A DNA stretch of 6,124 bases from JBGPJM01 sp041485385 (lineage in GTDB: Bacteria; Planctomycetota; Phycisphaerae; Phycisphaerales; UBA1924). The notes below the pieces were generated by a model. The model searched no databases and was not told the DNA's origin. It saw nothing but the letters and a program-made list of their open reading frames with translations. The position numbers and the translations under genes are program-made. The stretch spans positions 1-6,124 of the forward strand of contig JBGPJM010000260.1 in the NCBI GenBank assembly GCA_041485385.1, read 5' to 3'. How positions within the stretch are numbered: position 1 is the stretch's first letter; each line of letters starts with the position of its first letter. This document shows positions 1 to 5,164 of this stretch, piece after piece.

Positions 1-119
1 CCCGACATCCGGACCCCCCCCTGGAGCTGAGCGGTATCAGGTCCGGGCTGGGTGTCGTGACGTCGATAACCTGAGGCTCCCGCCAGCGTCGTCGTCGCGT
101 TGCAGGGTCGGGTCGAGTG

Positions 120-2183
120 TCAACTCGCCGGCATCGACGTCGTCCCCGCGGCCTTCACGGCCGGCACCACCACCGCGAGCCCCGGGCCGTCGGAGGACGC
201 CTTCCCGCCCGGCTTCGGCTCGGACGTCAAGTTGAAGTCGATGGTGATCGTGCAGACGACCCCCGTGGGCGCGAACTCCAGGTTCACCTGGCCGCGGAGC
301 TCGTGTGCGATCATGTCGGTGATCAACGACGTCCCGAACCCGGCCCGCGTGGGCGGCGTCACCGGCGGACCGCCCTCTTCCCGCCAGCAGATTCGCGGCC
401 CGCGGGGCGACCCGGGCGCTCCCTCGATCGACCACGAGAGCATGACCCGCCCGCTGGAGGTCGAGAGGGCGCCGTACTTGGCCGCGTTGGTCGCCAGCTC
501 GTGCATGGCCATGCAGAGGGGCCCGGCGGCCCGCGCCGGCAGCACGCACTCCGGCCCGTCGGCCGCGAGCTGTCCACAGGCGACGCCCCTTCCCTCCTCG
601 GGGCCCATGAACGCCCCGAGTGTCTGCGACACCAGGTCGATCAACTTCATCCCGTCCCAGCTGTTCCGGGCCAGGAGCGTGTGCATACGCGACAGCGCCC
701 CCACCCGCCCGAGGAACCGTGACTGGAAGTCGTCCAGGCTCGTGGCGCTGCGGATGGTGTGGTCCGCCAGGGATACCACCGACGCCAGGTTGTTCTTTAC
801 GCGGTGGTCCAGCTCTCGCATCATGAAGGCCTGGCGGTCCTCAGCGCGTTTCCGCTCGGTGATCTCCGAGACGACGATGCCGACGCCGAGCAACGGCCCG
901 TCGGGCGTGCGCACGGGGTAGCACCCCGCCAACCAGTGGCGCGACCGGCCCCAGCCGGCGGGGTCCGTCGCGCTCAGCTCGACGTTCAGCTGCGGCGACC
1001 GCTCCGTCAGCACCCGCTCGACCAGCGTCTCCATCTGCAAGCCGACCTGCGCCAGGACGTCGTGGAGGGTTCGCCCGGCATGGACGGCCGGCTCGAGCCC
1101 GCTGATCGAGGCGAACGCGTTGTTAACGCGCAGGAACCGGCGCTGGGCGTCCAGGAGCGCCATCCCCACCGGCGCCCCGGAGAGGAGCGTGTCCAGCTGC
1201 GCCGCTGTTTCCTCCGTCCGACGCGAAGCGGACCGGACGGATCGCGCCGCCTCCGCTCGCTCCGCCGTCACCGCCGCAAGCAGGAGCGACAGCACCGTCG
1301 CCACGGTCAGGAAGAGCTGCGCCTCGTGCATCCGCTGCTGCAACGTCCCGGGGAGCGTGGCGATGGGCCCTCGCCCCTGGACCGTGTTGAACACCACCAC
1401 GATCGCCATGCACAAGGACGCCAGGGCCGCCCCCCGCGCGCCGAACCGCAGCGCCGTCCAGAACAGGAAGGGGAACAGCAGGTACACGCCCGGCTGGGGC
1501 AGGATCAGTCGCGACACCCCGGCGTCCGCTCCGAACACCACCTGCGCGATCGTCGTGAGCGCGACCGCGAGGGCCGCCCCCTCCAGCACGCGCGACCAGG
1601 GGACCGTCGCCTCCGGCCCGATCCGCGGGGCCAGCCACGCCAGCACCACCGGCGCCGCCACGAGCATCCCCACCCCGTCCCCGGTCCACCAGAGGAACCA
1701 CGAATCCCAGAACCCCACGTCGTACGCCGCCGTCCGCACCGCCGCGCCCGACAGCGAGCCGACCGCGTTGGCCCCCATCGCCACCGGCACGACCAGCACG
1801 AAGACGTCGCGCACACGCTCGAAGCGGATCGGCCGCCGGCACAGCCGGTCGAAGACCCAGGCGCACATCAGCGCCTCGCCGCAGTTGGCCGCGGCAAACC
1901 CCGCGCTGATCAGCGGGGCCGTCCCGTGCAGCATGTTCGCCGCGCAGTCCGCCAGGAACACGGTCATCAAGACCAGCGGCCAGCGCCCGGGGCGCACCAG
2001 CAGCATCGCCGCCAGTGCAAGCCCGCTCTGCGGCCACATCGCCGCGATCGCGTTGGACTGCACGAACGCCTCGATGCTCAGCCACGCCACCAGCAGGTAG
2101 GCAACCCCGAAGGCCGCGACGACGCCCGCGAGCCCGCCGTCGGAGACAGCGTTCGAGTTCTCGAGATCGCTTGACGTCGGCAT
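120..2183 (-). CDS. MASE1-PAS-HWE membrane sensor histidine kinase
   Basis: 687-residue sensor kinase predicted to sit in the cytoplasmic membrane, autophosphorylate on His and pass the phosphate to a response regulator not present in this window. Residues about 15-305 are a MASE1-type multi-helix sensor (WPQSGLALAAMLL at 50-62; WWTGDGVGMLVAAP at 165-178). A short Ala/Arg/Glu-rich linker (about 305-330) leads to a PAS domain (about 332-445), then the H-box RELDHRVKNNLASVVSL with phospho-acceptor His460. The N-box HELATNAAKYGAL (561-573, Asn566) and the W-x-E signature WRE at 600-602 place it in the HWE/HisKA_2 class. A 35-residue low-complexity tail follows the ATPase domain. The ATG at 2183 was chosen because the domain starts just after it; the frame stays open to a TTG at 2297, but the extra 38 residues look like untranslated GC-rich sequence. 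Neither start has a good ribosome site. The signal and partner cannot be read from the sequence. Confidence 0.93.
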   Translation of the reverse strand: MPTSSDLENSNAVSDGGLAGVVAAFGVAYLLVAWLSIEAFVQSNAIAAMWPQSGLALAAMLLVRPGRWPLVLMTVFLADCAANMLHGTAPLISAGFAAANCGEALMCAWVFDRLCRRPIRFERVRDVFVLVVPVAMGANAVGSLSGAAVRTAAYDVGFWDSWFLWWTGDGVGMLVAAPVVLAWLAPRIGPEATVPWSRVLEGAALAVALTTIAQVVFGADAGVSRLILPQPGVYLLFPFLFWTALRFGARGAALASLCMAIVVVFNTVQGRGPIATLPGTLQQRMHEAQLFLTVATVLSLLLAAVTAERAEAARSVRSASRRTEETAAQLDTLLSGAPVGMALLDAQRRFLRVNNAFASISGLEPAVHAGRTLHDVLAQVGLQMETLVERVLTERSPQLNVELSATDPAGWGRSRHWLAGCYPVRTPDGPLLGVGIVVSEITERKRAEDRQAFMMRELDHRVKNNLASVVSLADHTIRSATSLDDFQSRFLGRVGALSRMHTLLARNSWDGMKLIDLVSQTLGAFMGPEEGRGVACGQLAADGPECVLPARAAGPLCMAMHELATNAAKYGALSTSSGRVMLSWSIEGAPGSPRGPRICWREEGGPPVTPPTRAGFGTSLITDMIAHELRGQVNLEFAPTGVVCTITIDFNLTSEPKPGGKASSDGPGLAVVVPAVKAAGTTSMPAS

Positions 2184-2271
2184 GATCGTGGTCTTGGAAG
2201 TCGAAGCCGAAGAGAGGGGTTCACGTCCGATCGCGCCGCGCGGGCGGCGCGGTGCCGAGAGGGCGACGGCG

Positions 2272-2388
2272 TCACGGGCCTGCGCCCTCCGAATCAAGAA
2301 CCGACGCCGGTGGAACTCGCCGGCTGCGCTTCATCGTTCGCGGGTCTGCGTTACGGTGACCGTGGATCATTCCTCGATCGGTCTTCAT
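2272..2388 (-). CDS. possible 38-codon leader ORF upstream of the kinase
   Basis: A 38-codon ATG-to-TGA frame that begins 7 nt after a TANNNT box (TATGTT), the same geometry as the leaderless genes in this window. It is basic (MKTDRGMIHGHRN...) with no recognisable domain. It ends 88 nt before the kinase ATG and lies in a different frame. It could be a leader peptide read before the kinase, a tiny independent gene, or chance in GC-rich DNA. Only the box geometry argues for it. Confidence 0.18.
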   Translation of the reverse strand: MKTDRGMIHGHRNADPRTMKRSRRVPPASVLDSEGAGP

Positions 2389-2433
2389 TCTCAACAACAT
2401 AGGCGCAACGCCGCCCGGGCCGGATGAAGACCG
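2379..2433. repeat. 10-bp inverted repeat in the kinase-apaG intergenic region
   Basis: Perfect arms CGGTCTTCAT (2379-2388) and ATGAAGACCG (2424-2433) are separated by 35 bases. The spacer contains the TATGTT box at 2396-2401 read on the minus strand. The arms could be two half-sites of a regulator or a weak long-loop hairpin. A nearby 11-bp odd palindrome, ACGGTGACCGT, lies at 2353-2363. Function is inferred only from position. Confidence 0.35.
2396..2401 (-). promoter_or_regulatory. candidate -10 box for the kinase transcript (TATGTT)
   Basis: Read on the minus strand, TATGTT is the nearest TANNNT hexamer upstream of the kinase; the stretch between it and the kinase ATG is almost free of TA dinucleotides. 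Transcription starting about 7 nt downstream (near 2388) would give the kinase a leader of about 205 nt or begin the small ORF at 2388. No -35 element is recognisable at 16-18 bp upstream. Confidence 0.3.
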
Positions 2434-2496
2434 TCCGCCGGCCGCCCGGTTGCAGGGAACTTCGCGACGGTGCTGGAGAGCCCCGCGCCGGTCCCC

Positions 2497-2502
2497 TACG
2501 CT
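2497..2502 (+). promoter_or_regulatory. -10 box of apaG (TACGCT), leaderless geometry
   Basis: TACGCT fits TANNNT and ends 6 nt before the ATG at 2509, so transcription would start at or next to the start codon. A partial -35 match, TGGAGA (2474-2479; 4 of 6 to TTGACA), sits 17 nt upstream. There is no Shine-Dalgarno sequence before the ATG. This box argues for 2509 and against the in-frame GTG at 2470, which would place the box inside the gene. Confidence 0.55.
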
Positions 2503-2508
2503 GAGCCC

Positions 2509-2964
2509 ATGCCCACGCGTCCGACTCCCCCGCTGACCCCGCCGGCCCCGCGCAGCGACCGGCTGGAATCCGACGCGGTCACCCACGGTGTCCGCGTGCA
2601 CGTCGTCCCGGCGTTCGTGCCCGAGGAGTCCGACCCGCACCAGCGCCGGTTCATCTTCTCCTACCGCATCCGGATCACCAACGAGGGGTCCGCCCCGGTG
2701 AAACTCCTCTCCCGGCGCTGGCTGATCATCGACGCCCATGGGCGCCAGGACGCCGTGGAAGGGGGCGGCGTGGTGGGCAAGCAGCCCCGCCTGATGCCCG
2801 GGGAGACGTTCGAGTACGCCAGCTTCTGCCCGCTGACCACCCCGTGGGGGACGATGGAGGGGTCGTACCAGATGACGCGGGAGGACGGGGAGAAGCTCGA
2901 CGTGAAGATCGCGCGGTTCTTCCTGGCGATGCCCGCCAAGGTCGCCGCCACGCCCCACGGCTGA
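2509..2964 (+). CDS. apaG: ApaG-domain protein
   Basis: 151-residue protein of the ApaG (DUF525) family, a small soluble immunoglobulin/fibronectin-III-like fold. The family signature is complete: YRIRITNEGSAPVKLLSRRW (52-71), the Gly-rich EGGGVVGKQP (84-93), LMPGETFEYASFCPLTTPWG (95-114), GSYQM (118-122) and a closing hydrophobic strand near 132-139. In E. coli ApaG (CorD) is linked to cobalt/magnesium tolerance and lies with ksgA and apaH, but its biochemical role is unsettled. Neither neighbour is present here. The N-terminus carries a Pro/Thr-rich extension of about 20 residues before the domain, making it longer than the usual ~125-residue family member. The ATG was preferred over a GTG 39 nt upstream because a -10-like box lies directly in front of it. 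It diverges from the kinase, and the next gene has its own promoter, so apaG is probably monocistronic. Confidence 0.92.
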   Translation: MPTRPTPPLTPPAPRSDRLESDAVTHGVRVHVVPAFVPEESDPHQRRFIFSYRIRITNEGSAPVKLLSRRWLIIDAHGRQDAVEGGGVVGKQPRLMPGETFEYASFCPLTTPWGTMEGSYQMTREDGEKLDVKIARFFLAMPAKVAATPHG

Positions 2965-3013
2965 TCCCTGGCGCCGCCGCGCCCGCGCACGCCATCCGGT
3001 GCGTCCGTCTAGC

Positions 3014-3019
3014 TAGGCT
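3014..3019 (+). promoter_or_regulatory. -10 box of the first zinc-ribbon gene (TAGGCT)
   Basis: TAGGCT is followed by the 6-nt GATGGT and then the GTG start at 3026, a leaderless layout with no Shine-Dalgarno sequence. The identical box-spacer-start string recurs before the paralogue at 3497. The ATG inside the spacer (3021) opens only a two-codon frame (ATG GTG TGA) and is not the start. No clear -35 is seen. Confidence 0.55.
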
Positions 3020-3025
3020 GATGGT

Positions 3026-3487
3026 GTGAAGCCGCACCCGAAGATAAGGAGGAGGGTGAAGGAGGCGGGCGCTCTTCTGGGTGTGGTGCTGGTGGCGGTG
3101 TGGATCGGCAGCGCGCACGGGTATGTCGGGTGGAGGAATGCGAACGGGTACTGGATCAGCGTGAACCGGGGGCGGATCGCCGCGGGCCAGCGTGACCGGG
3201 CGGCGCCTCCCGGTTGGTTCGGCGGGCGGTATCCGATGGACATGTGCTGGTGGTTCGACTGGACGAAACGCGGGAGCTGGCGTTTCCTCGCGGTGCCGCT
3301 GTGGGTGCCCGCGGGGCTGGCGATGGCGGCGGGCGCGGCGGCGTGGAGGCTGGACGTGCTCGCCTGGCGCCGGGCGCGGACCGGGTACTGCCCGCAGTGC
3401 GGGTACGACTGCCGCGGGATACCGGCCGGGAGCCCGTGCCCGGAGTGCGGGGCGGGGCCGGGGCCCATCCGCGGGAGTGTGTCCTAG
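3026..3487 (+). CDS. two-helix membrane protein with C-terminal zinc ribbon (copy 1)
   Basis: 153-residue protein of unknown function. A basic N-terminus (MKPHPKIRRRVK) is followed by membrane helix 1 (about 14-30), a 55-residue aromatic-rich segment (WW at 75-76), membrane helix 2 (about 87-107) and a basic stretch (WRRAR, 114-118). It ends in a zinc-ribbon-like CPQCGYDCRG...CPECG with Cys122, Cys125, Cys138 and Cys141; Cys129 is extra. The charge pattern suggests both ends are cytoplasmic, with the middle segment outside the membrane (positive-inside rule). Proteins with this tail recur in planctomycete genomes (from memory, not searched); the ribbon presumably binds zinc and mediates protein or nucleic-acid contacts. 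The GTG start is supported by the -10 box and by conservation with the next gene. Its TAG stop at 3485-3487 forms the first three bases of the next gene's -10 box. Confidence 0.85.
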   Translation: MKPHPKIRRRVKEAGALLGVVLVAVWIGSAHGYVGWRNANGYWISVNRGRIAAGQRDRAAPPGWFGGRYPMDMCWWFDWTKRGSWRFLAVPLWVPAGLAMAAGAAAWRLDVLAWRRARTGYCPQCGYDCRGIPAGSPCPECGAGPGPIRGSVS

Positions 3488-3490
3488 GCT
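3485..3490 (+). promoter_or_regulatory. -10 box of the second zinc-ribbon gene (TAGGCT)
   Basis: TAGGCT, then GATGGT, then the GTG at 3497, repeating the first copy exactly. The first three bases are the TAG stop of the preceding gene, so stop and promoter share sequence. The second gene can therefore be transcribed on its own although only 9 bp separate the two genes. Confidence 0.5.
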
Positions 3491-3496
3491 GATGGT

Positions 3497-4090
3497 GTGA
3501 AGCCACACCCGAGGATCAGGAAGACGGTGAAGTGCGGCGGGACGGTGGTGTGCGTGGTGCTCTTGGCGGTGTGGATCAGCAGCGCGTGGTGGCGCGTGTG
3601 GCGAGAGTTTCCCGACAACTCCTGGGTGGCGATAGGAGACGGGTCGGTCGAAGTGGGCAGATGGACGTCTGCCATAATCAAGCGAGTCGAGCGGCCGGGC
3701 TGGCACGTCAGGATGGGTCGTGGCACCTTCCGTTGGTGGTTCTTCTGGCTCGACGAGAAGGCCATCACGGAGCGGAGTGTGCCCCTCTGGCTGCCGCTGG
3801 TCGTGGTTCTGGCGCCCACCGCGGCGGCGTGGAGGCGCGATGTGATTGCCTTACGTCGCTGGCGCGTCGGACGTTGCCCCAAATGCGGGTACGACCTTCG
3901 GGGGCTCGGGCCGGGGAGCGTCGTGTGCCCGGAGTGCGGCGGCGCATGGCGGTTGCCGCGCCGACCATGCCCGGCGTGCGCGTTCGAGCTGGCGGGCCTG
4001 TCGCCCGGGGCGCTCGGGCTGATCTGGTGTCCGCGGTGCGGGGAAGCATTCCGCGAGACGGGGGAGGCGACTCATGAGCCAGGACACTGA
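3497..4090 (+). CDS. two-helix membrane protein with double zinc ribbon (copy 2)
   Basis: 197-residue paralogue of the preceding protein, unknown function. It shares the basic N-terminus MKPHPRIRKTVK, membrane helix 1 (about 14-32), a Trp-rich middle (RWWFFWLDE, 79-87), membrane helix 2 in the matching VPLWLP context (95-112) and AAAWRRDV before the ribbon. Ribbon 1 is CPKCGYDLRG...CPECG with Cys127, Cys130, Cys144 and Cys147. Unlike copy 1 it continues into a second, diverged ribbon, CPACAFELAG...CPRCG, with Cys158, Cys161, Cys178 and Cys181 and a longer loop. Both ribbons keep all four Cys, so two zinc ions are plausible. The extra ribbon looks like an internal duplication of the first, inferred from the parallel CPxC-x5-x-G...CPxCG layout. 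The GTG start matches copy 1. A Gly/Glu-rich tail overlaps a possible 23-codon ORF that begins at 4074. Confidence 0.86.
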   Translation: MKPHPRIRKTVKCGGTVVCVVLLAVWISSAWWRVWREFPDNSWVAIGDGSVEVGRWTSAIIKRVERPGWHVRMGRGTFRWWFFWLDEKAITERSVPLWLPLVVVLAPTAAAWRRDVIALRRWRVGRCPKCGYDLRGLGPGSVVCPECGGAWRLPRRPCPACAFELAGLSPGALGLIWCPRCGEAFRETGEATHEPGH

Positions 4091-4145
4091 CAAGCGGGGC
4101 CCCCCCGTCTTGACCCACGTGTATCGGCGTCCACCGGGTGGATAG
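4074..4145 (+). CDS. possible 23-codon ORF overlapping the zinc-ribbon gene
   Basis: An ATG-to-TAG frame of 23 codons (begins MSQDTDKRGPPV) overlaps the last 17 bases of the preceding gene. It is preceded by GGGGAGG at 4061-4067, ending 6 nt before the ATG, the best Shine-Dalgarno match in the window. However, those bases also encode the Gly-Glu of the upstream protein, so the match may be chance. It could be a translationally coupled small peptide, the start of a gene truncated here, or noise. No domain is visible. Confidence 0.2.
   Translation: MSQDTDKRGPPVLTHVYRRPPGG
4130..4142. promoter_or_regulatory. 13-bp palindrome in front of the PIN gene, candidate operator
   Basis: TCCACC and GGTGGA form perfect 6-bp arms around a single G at 4136. 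The right arm ends 17 nt before the TATCCT box at 4160, so it occupies the position where a -35 element would be contacted. A DNA-binding protein sitting here would block transcription of the toxin pair. Role inferred from position only; the region also contains a CACGTG at 4116-4121. Confidence 0.35.
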
Positions 4146-4159
4146 GGCAGCCGAGCATG

Positions 4160-4165
4160 TATCCT
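4160..4165 (+). promoter_or_regulatory. -10 box of the PIN toxin gene (TATCCT)
   Basis: TATCCT fits TANNNT and lies 7 nt before the ATG at 4173, again without a Shine-Dalgarno sequence, so the transcript is probably leaderless. The same hexamer drives the gene at 5557 on the other strand. No TTGACA-like element is present at 17 bp spacing. Confidence 0.5.
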
Positions 4166-4172
4166 CTGGGGC

Positions 4173-4673
4173 ATGCCCACCGTCTACATCGAGACGACAA
4201 TCCCGAGCTTCTACTTCGAGACGCGCCGTACGGCCGAGGTTGTGGCATGGCGACTGGCGACGCGCCGATGGTGGGACAGGTACCGCCATGCCTACCAACT
4301 TTGCACCTCCGAGGTGGTGGTCGATGAACTGAGCCGCGCGCCGGCGGCGAAATCGGGCCCAGGAACGCGCCTGCTTGAGGGCGCCCGAAGCTTGGTCCAG
4401 ACGCCGGAGACCGTCGATGTGGCGAGGTTCTACATCGAGCAGCGGCTTGTCCCGCAGCACGCCGTGGCCGATGCGTTGCACCTGGCGCTGGCGTCGGTGC
4501 ACGGGATGGACTATCTGTTGACGTGGAACTGCAAGCACCTTGCGAACGTGAACAAGGCGCGGCACCTCGCGGTTCTGAATACGCGCCGGAGCCTGCCCAT
4601 CCCGGTGATCGCGACCCCGCTTACACTTCTGCCAGAGATCGATGATGAGCCGCAAGCCGACAATCCCGGATGA
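4173..4673 (+). CDS. PIN-domain ribonuclease toxin, VapC-like
   Basis: 166-residue PIN-domain protein, the fold of VapC-type toxins that cleave RNA with a Mg2+-dependent acidic site. Strand 1 is VYIETTIPSFYF (4-15), with Glu7 where many family members have Asp. Further acidic positions are Glu52 in VVVDEL (Glu47 and Asp51 nearby), Asp100 in AVADALHLALA and Asp113 in the strand leading to LLTWNCKHLAN (115-125); the TWN...H pattern with Asn119 is typical of this PIN subgroup. Length is slightly above the usual 130-140 because of a tail of about 20 residues. The ATG is supported by the upstream -10 box. The last 32 bases overlap the next gene, so the two are translated together, as in type II toxin-antitoxin modules, but with the toxin first. 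Toxicity and RNA target are inferred from the fold. Confidence 0.85.
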   Translation: MPTVYIETTIPSFYFETRRTAEVVAWRLATRRWWDRYRHAYQLCTSEVVVDELSRAPAAKSGPGTRLLEGARSLVQTPETVDVARFYIEQRLVPQHAVADALHLALASVHGMDYLLTWNCKHLANVNKARHLAVLNTRRSLPIPVIATPLTLLPEIDDEPQADNPG

Positions 4674-4857
4674 TCCAGTCGTGGCCGAGGTCCGCCGGTG
4701 GCGCGCGCAGATGGAAAAGGAAGGCGGCGGGACCGTCGAGGGTGTCCTTCTATTGGTGGCGCGCCGTGCGGCGGAACGGGCCGACGCGGCCCGCGATCGG
4801 AAACCTTCCGGCACGGCGCGACGACGCAAGGGCAAAGGGCGCGGCCGAGCGGCGTAG
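4642..4857 (+). CDS. small partner of the PIN toxin, candidate antitoxin
   Basis: 71-residue protein starting inside the PIN gene at paired ATGs (4642 and 4645; either could be used), with only a weak AGAG ribosome site. Residues 9-45 (DDPVVAEVRRWRAQ...EGGGTVEGVLLLVA) look like a short helical domain of the 'DPIVxEVRxxR' kind that I associate from memory with PIN partners. The last ~20 residues are strongly basic (RDRKPSGTARRRKGKGRGRAA) and might bind nucleic acid. No AbrB, RHH, HTH or Phd/YefM signature is evident, so the antitoxin role rests on size, overlap and context. If it is the antitoxin, the likely mechanism is protein-protein inhibition of the PIN site, perhaps with autoregulation through the palindrome at 4130-4142. 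Confidence 0.65.
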   Translation: MMSRKPTIPDDPVVAEVRRWRAQMEKEGGGTVEGVLLLVARRAAERADAARDRKPSGTARRRKGKGRGRAA

Positions 4858-4886
4858 CGTCATGAAGAGGCGTCCGTTCTCTTGGC

Positions 4887-5079
4887 TCACTCGTGTCGAT
4901 TGGAGGTGCCGGCGAGGCTCCGTCCCCACCCGCACTCCGGGCACCCCTTCGCTACATCGCCCTTGAGGTCGTAGGCGCAGCGGGGGCAGTGGCCGCGCCG
5001 GAGCTCCGACGATGGCGCAGAGGGCGAGCGTCAGGAGGGCGCTTCGGGTTGGGTGGTTTGGCCTGTCGGTCGGGCGCAT
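4887..5079 (-). pseudogene. frame-disrupted remnant of a third zinc-ribbon gene
   Basis: On the minus strand, bases 4988-4887 read GHCPRCAYDLKG...CPECGWG to a TGA, with Cys codons beginning at 4988, 4979, 4943 and 4934. This is the same ribbon as in the two genes at 3026 and 3497. The frame is preceded by a TGA (5033-5031) with no ATG, GTG or TTG between it and the first Cys. A different frame upstream starts at an ATG (5079), has GAGGA 5-6 nt ahead and encodes MRPTDRPNHPTRS followed by a hydrophobic stretch ALLTLALCAIVGA. Joining that helix to the ribbon needs one frame change between about 5030 and 4990 (removing one base would do it). I read this as a decayed, shortened copy lacking most of the middle segment. 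A sequencing indel or a frameshifted small gene is also possible. Confidence 0.55.
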
Positions 5080-5127
5080 CCGGGTCCTCGTCTGCTCTGG
5101 CGATACTCGACGCCGGGCCGGGTGGAC

Positions 5128-5148
5128 CTGTTAACAGCGCACGTGCGC
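5128..5148. repeat. two abutting palindromes downstream of the gene at 5165
   Basis: CTGTTAACAG (5128-5137) and GCGCACGTGCGC (5137-5148) are perfect palindromes sharing one base. They lie 17 bases beyond the stop codon of the minus-strand gene ending at 5165. They might be a protein-binding site or contribute to transcript-end structure, but there is no U-tract and short GC palindromes are common in such DNA. Confidence 0.25.
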
Positions 5149-5164
5149 GGGCGCGCCGCCCGAA

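Larger units (their letters stand above)
3014..3504 (+). repeat. duplicated promoter/start segment of tandem paralogues
   Basis: The 20-bp string TAGGCTGATGGTGTGAAGCC occurs exactly at 3014-3033 and 3485-3504, 471 bp apart, each time giving a -10 box, spacer, GTG start and first two further codons. Similarity continues into both genes: 19 of the first 30 residues are identical. This marks a head-to-tail gene duplication whose unit carried its promoter; only these two copies are seen. Confidence 0.8.

Noticed and set aside
1..119. Left-edge stretch as part of a gene
   Set aside because: Beyond the kinase stop no frame shows motifs, a start signal or a TANNNT box; too short to judge.
759..2174. 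Long plus-strand open frame (471 codons) antisense to the kinase
   Set aside because: Arg/Pro/His-rich with no domain; an artefact of GC-rich codon use opposite a well-supported MASE1-PAS-HWE gene. The 326-codon frame at 1120-2100 and the frames at 100-921 fail for the same reason.
2182..2427. Plus-strand 81-codon frame in the kinase-apaG gap
   Set aside because: No start signal or -10 box, unremarkable basic composition, and it overlaps the kinase start on the other strand.
2726..3706. Minus-strand open frame of 326 codons
   Set aside because: It runs antisense across apaG and both the start and body of the zinc-ribbon genes, whose conserved motifs lie on the plus strand; its own product is low-complexity Pro/Arg/His.
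3765..4835. Minus-strand open frame of 356 codons
   Set aside because: Antisense to the double-ribbon, PIN and partner genes; Arg/Pro/Thr-rich with no motif.
4865..4883. AAGAG...CTCTT inverted repeat after the candidate antitoxin gene as a terminator
   Set aside because: Five weak base pairs around a 9-nt loop with no following T-tract; not enough for a terminator call.
4750..5079. Minus-strand 109-codon frame taken as a gene over its full length
   Set aside because: Past about residue 27 it reads out of register over the CPRC...CPEC ribbon and then antisense over the antitoxin-like gene; only its first part is plausibly coding.
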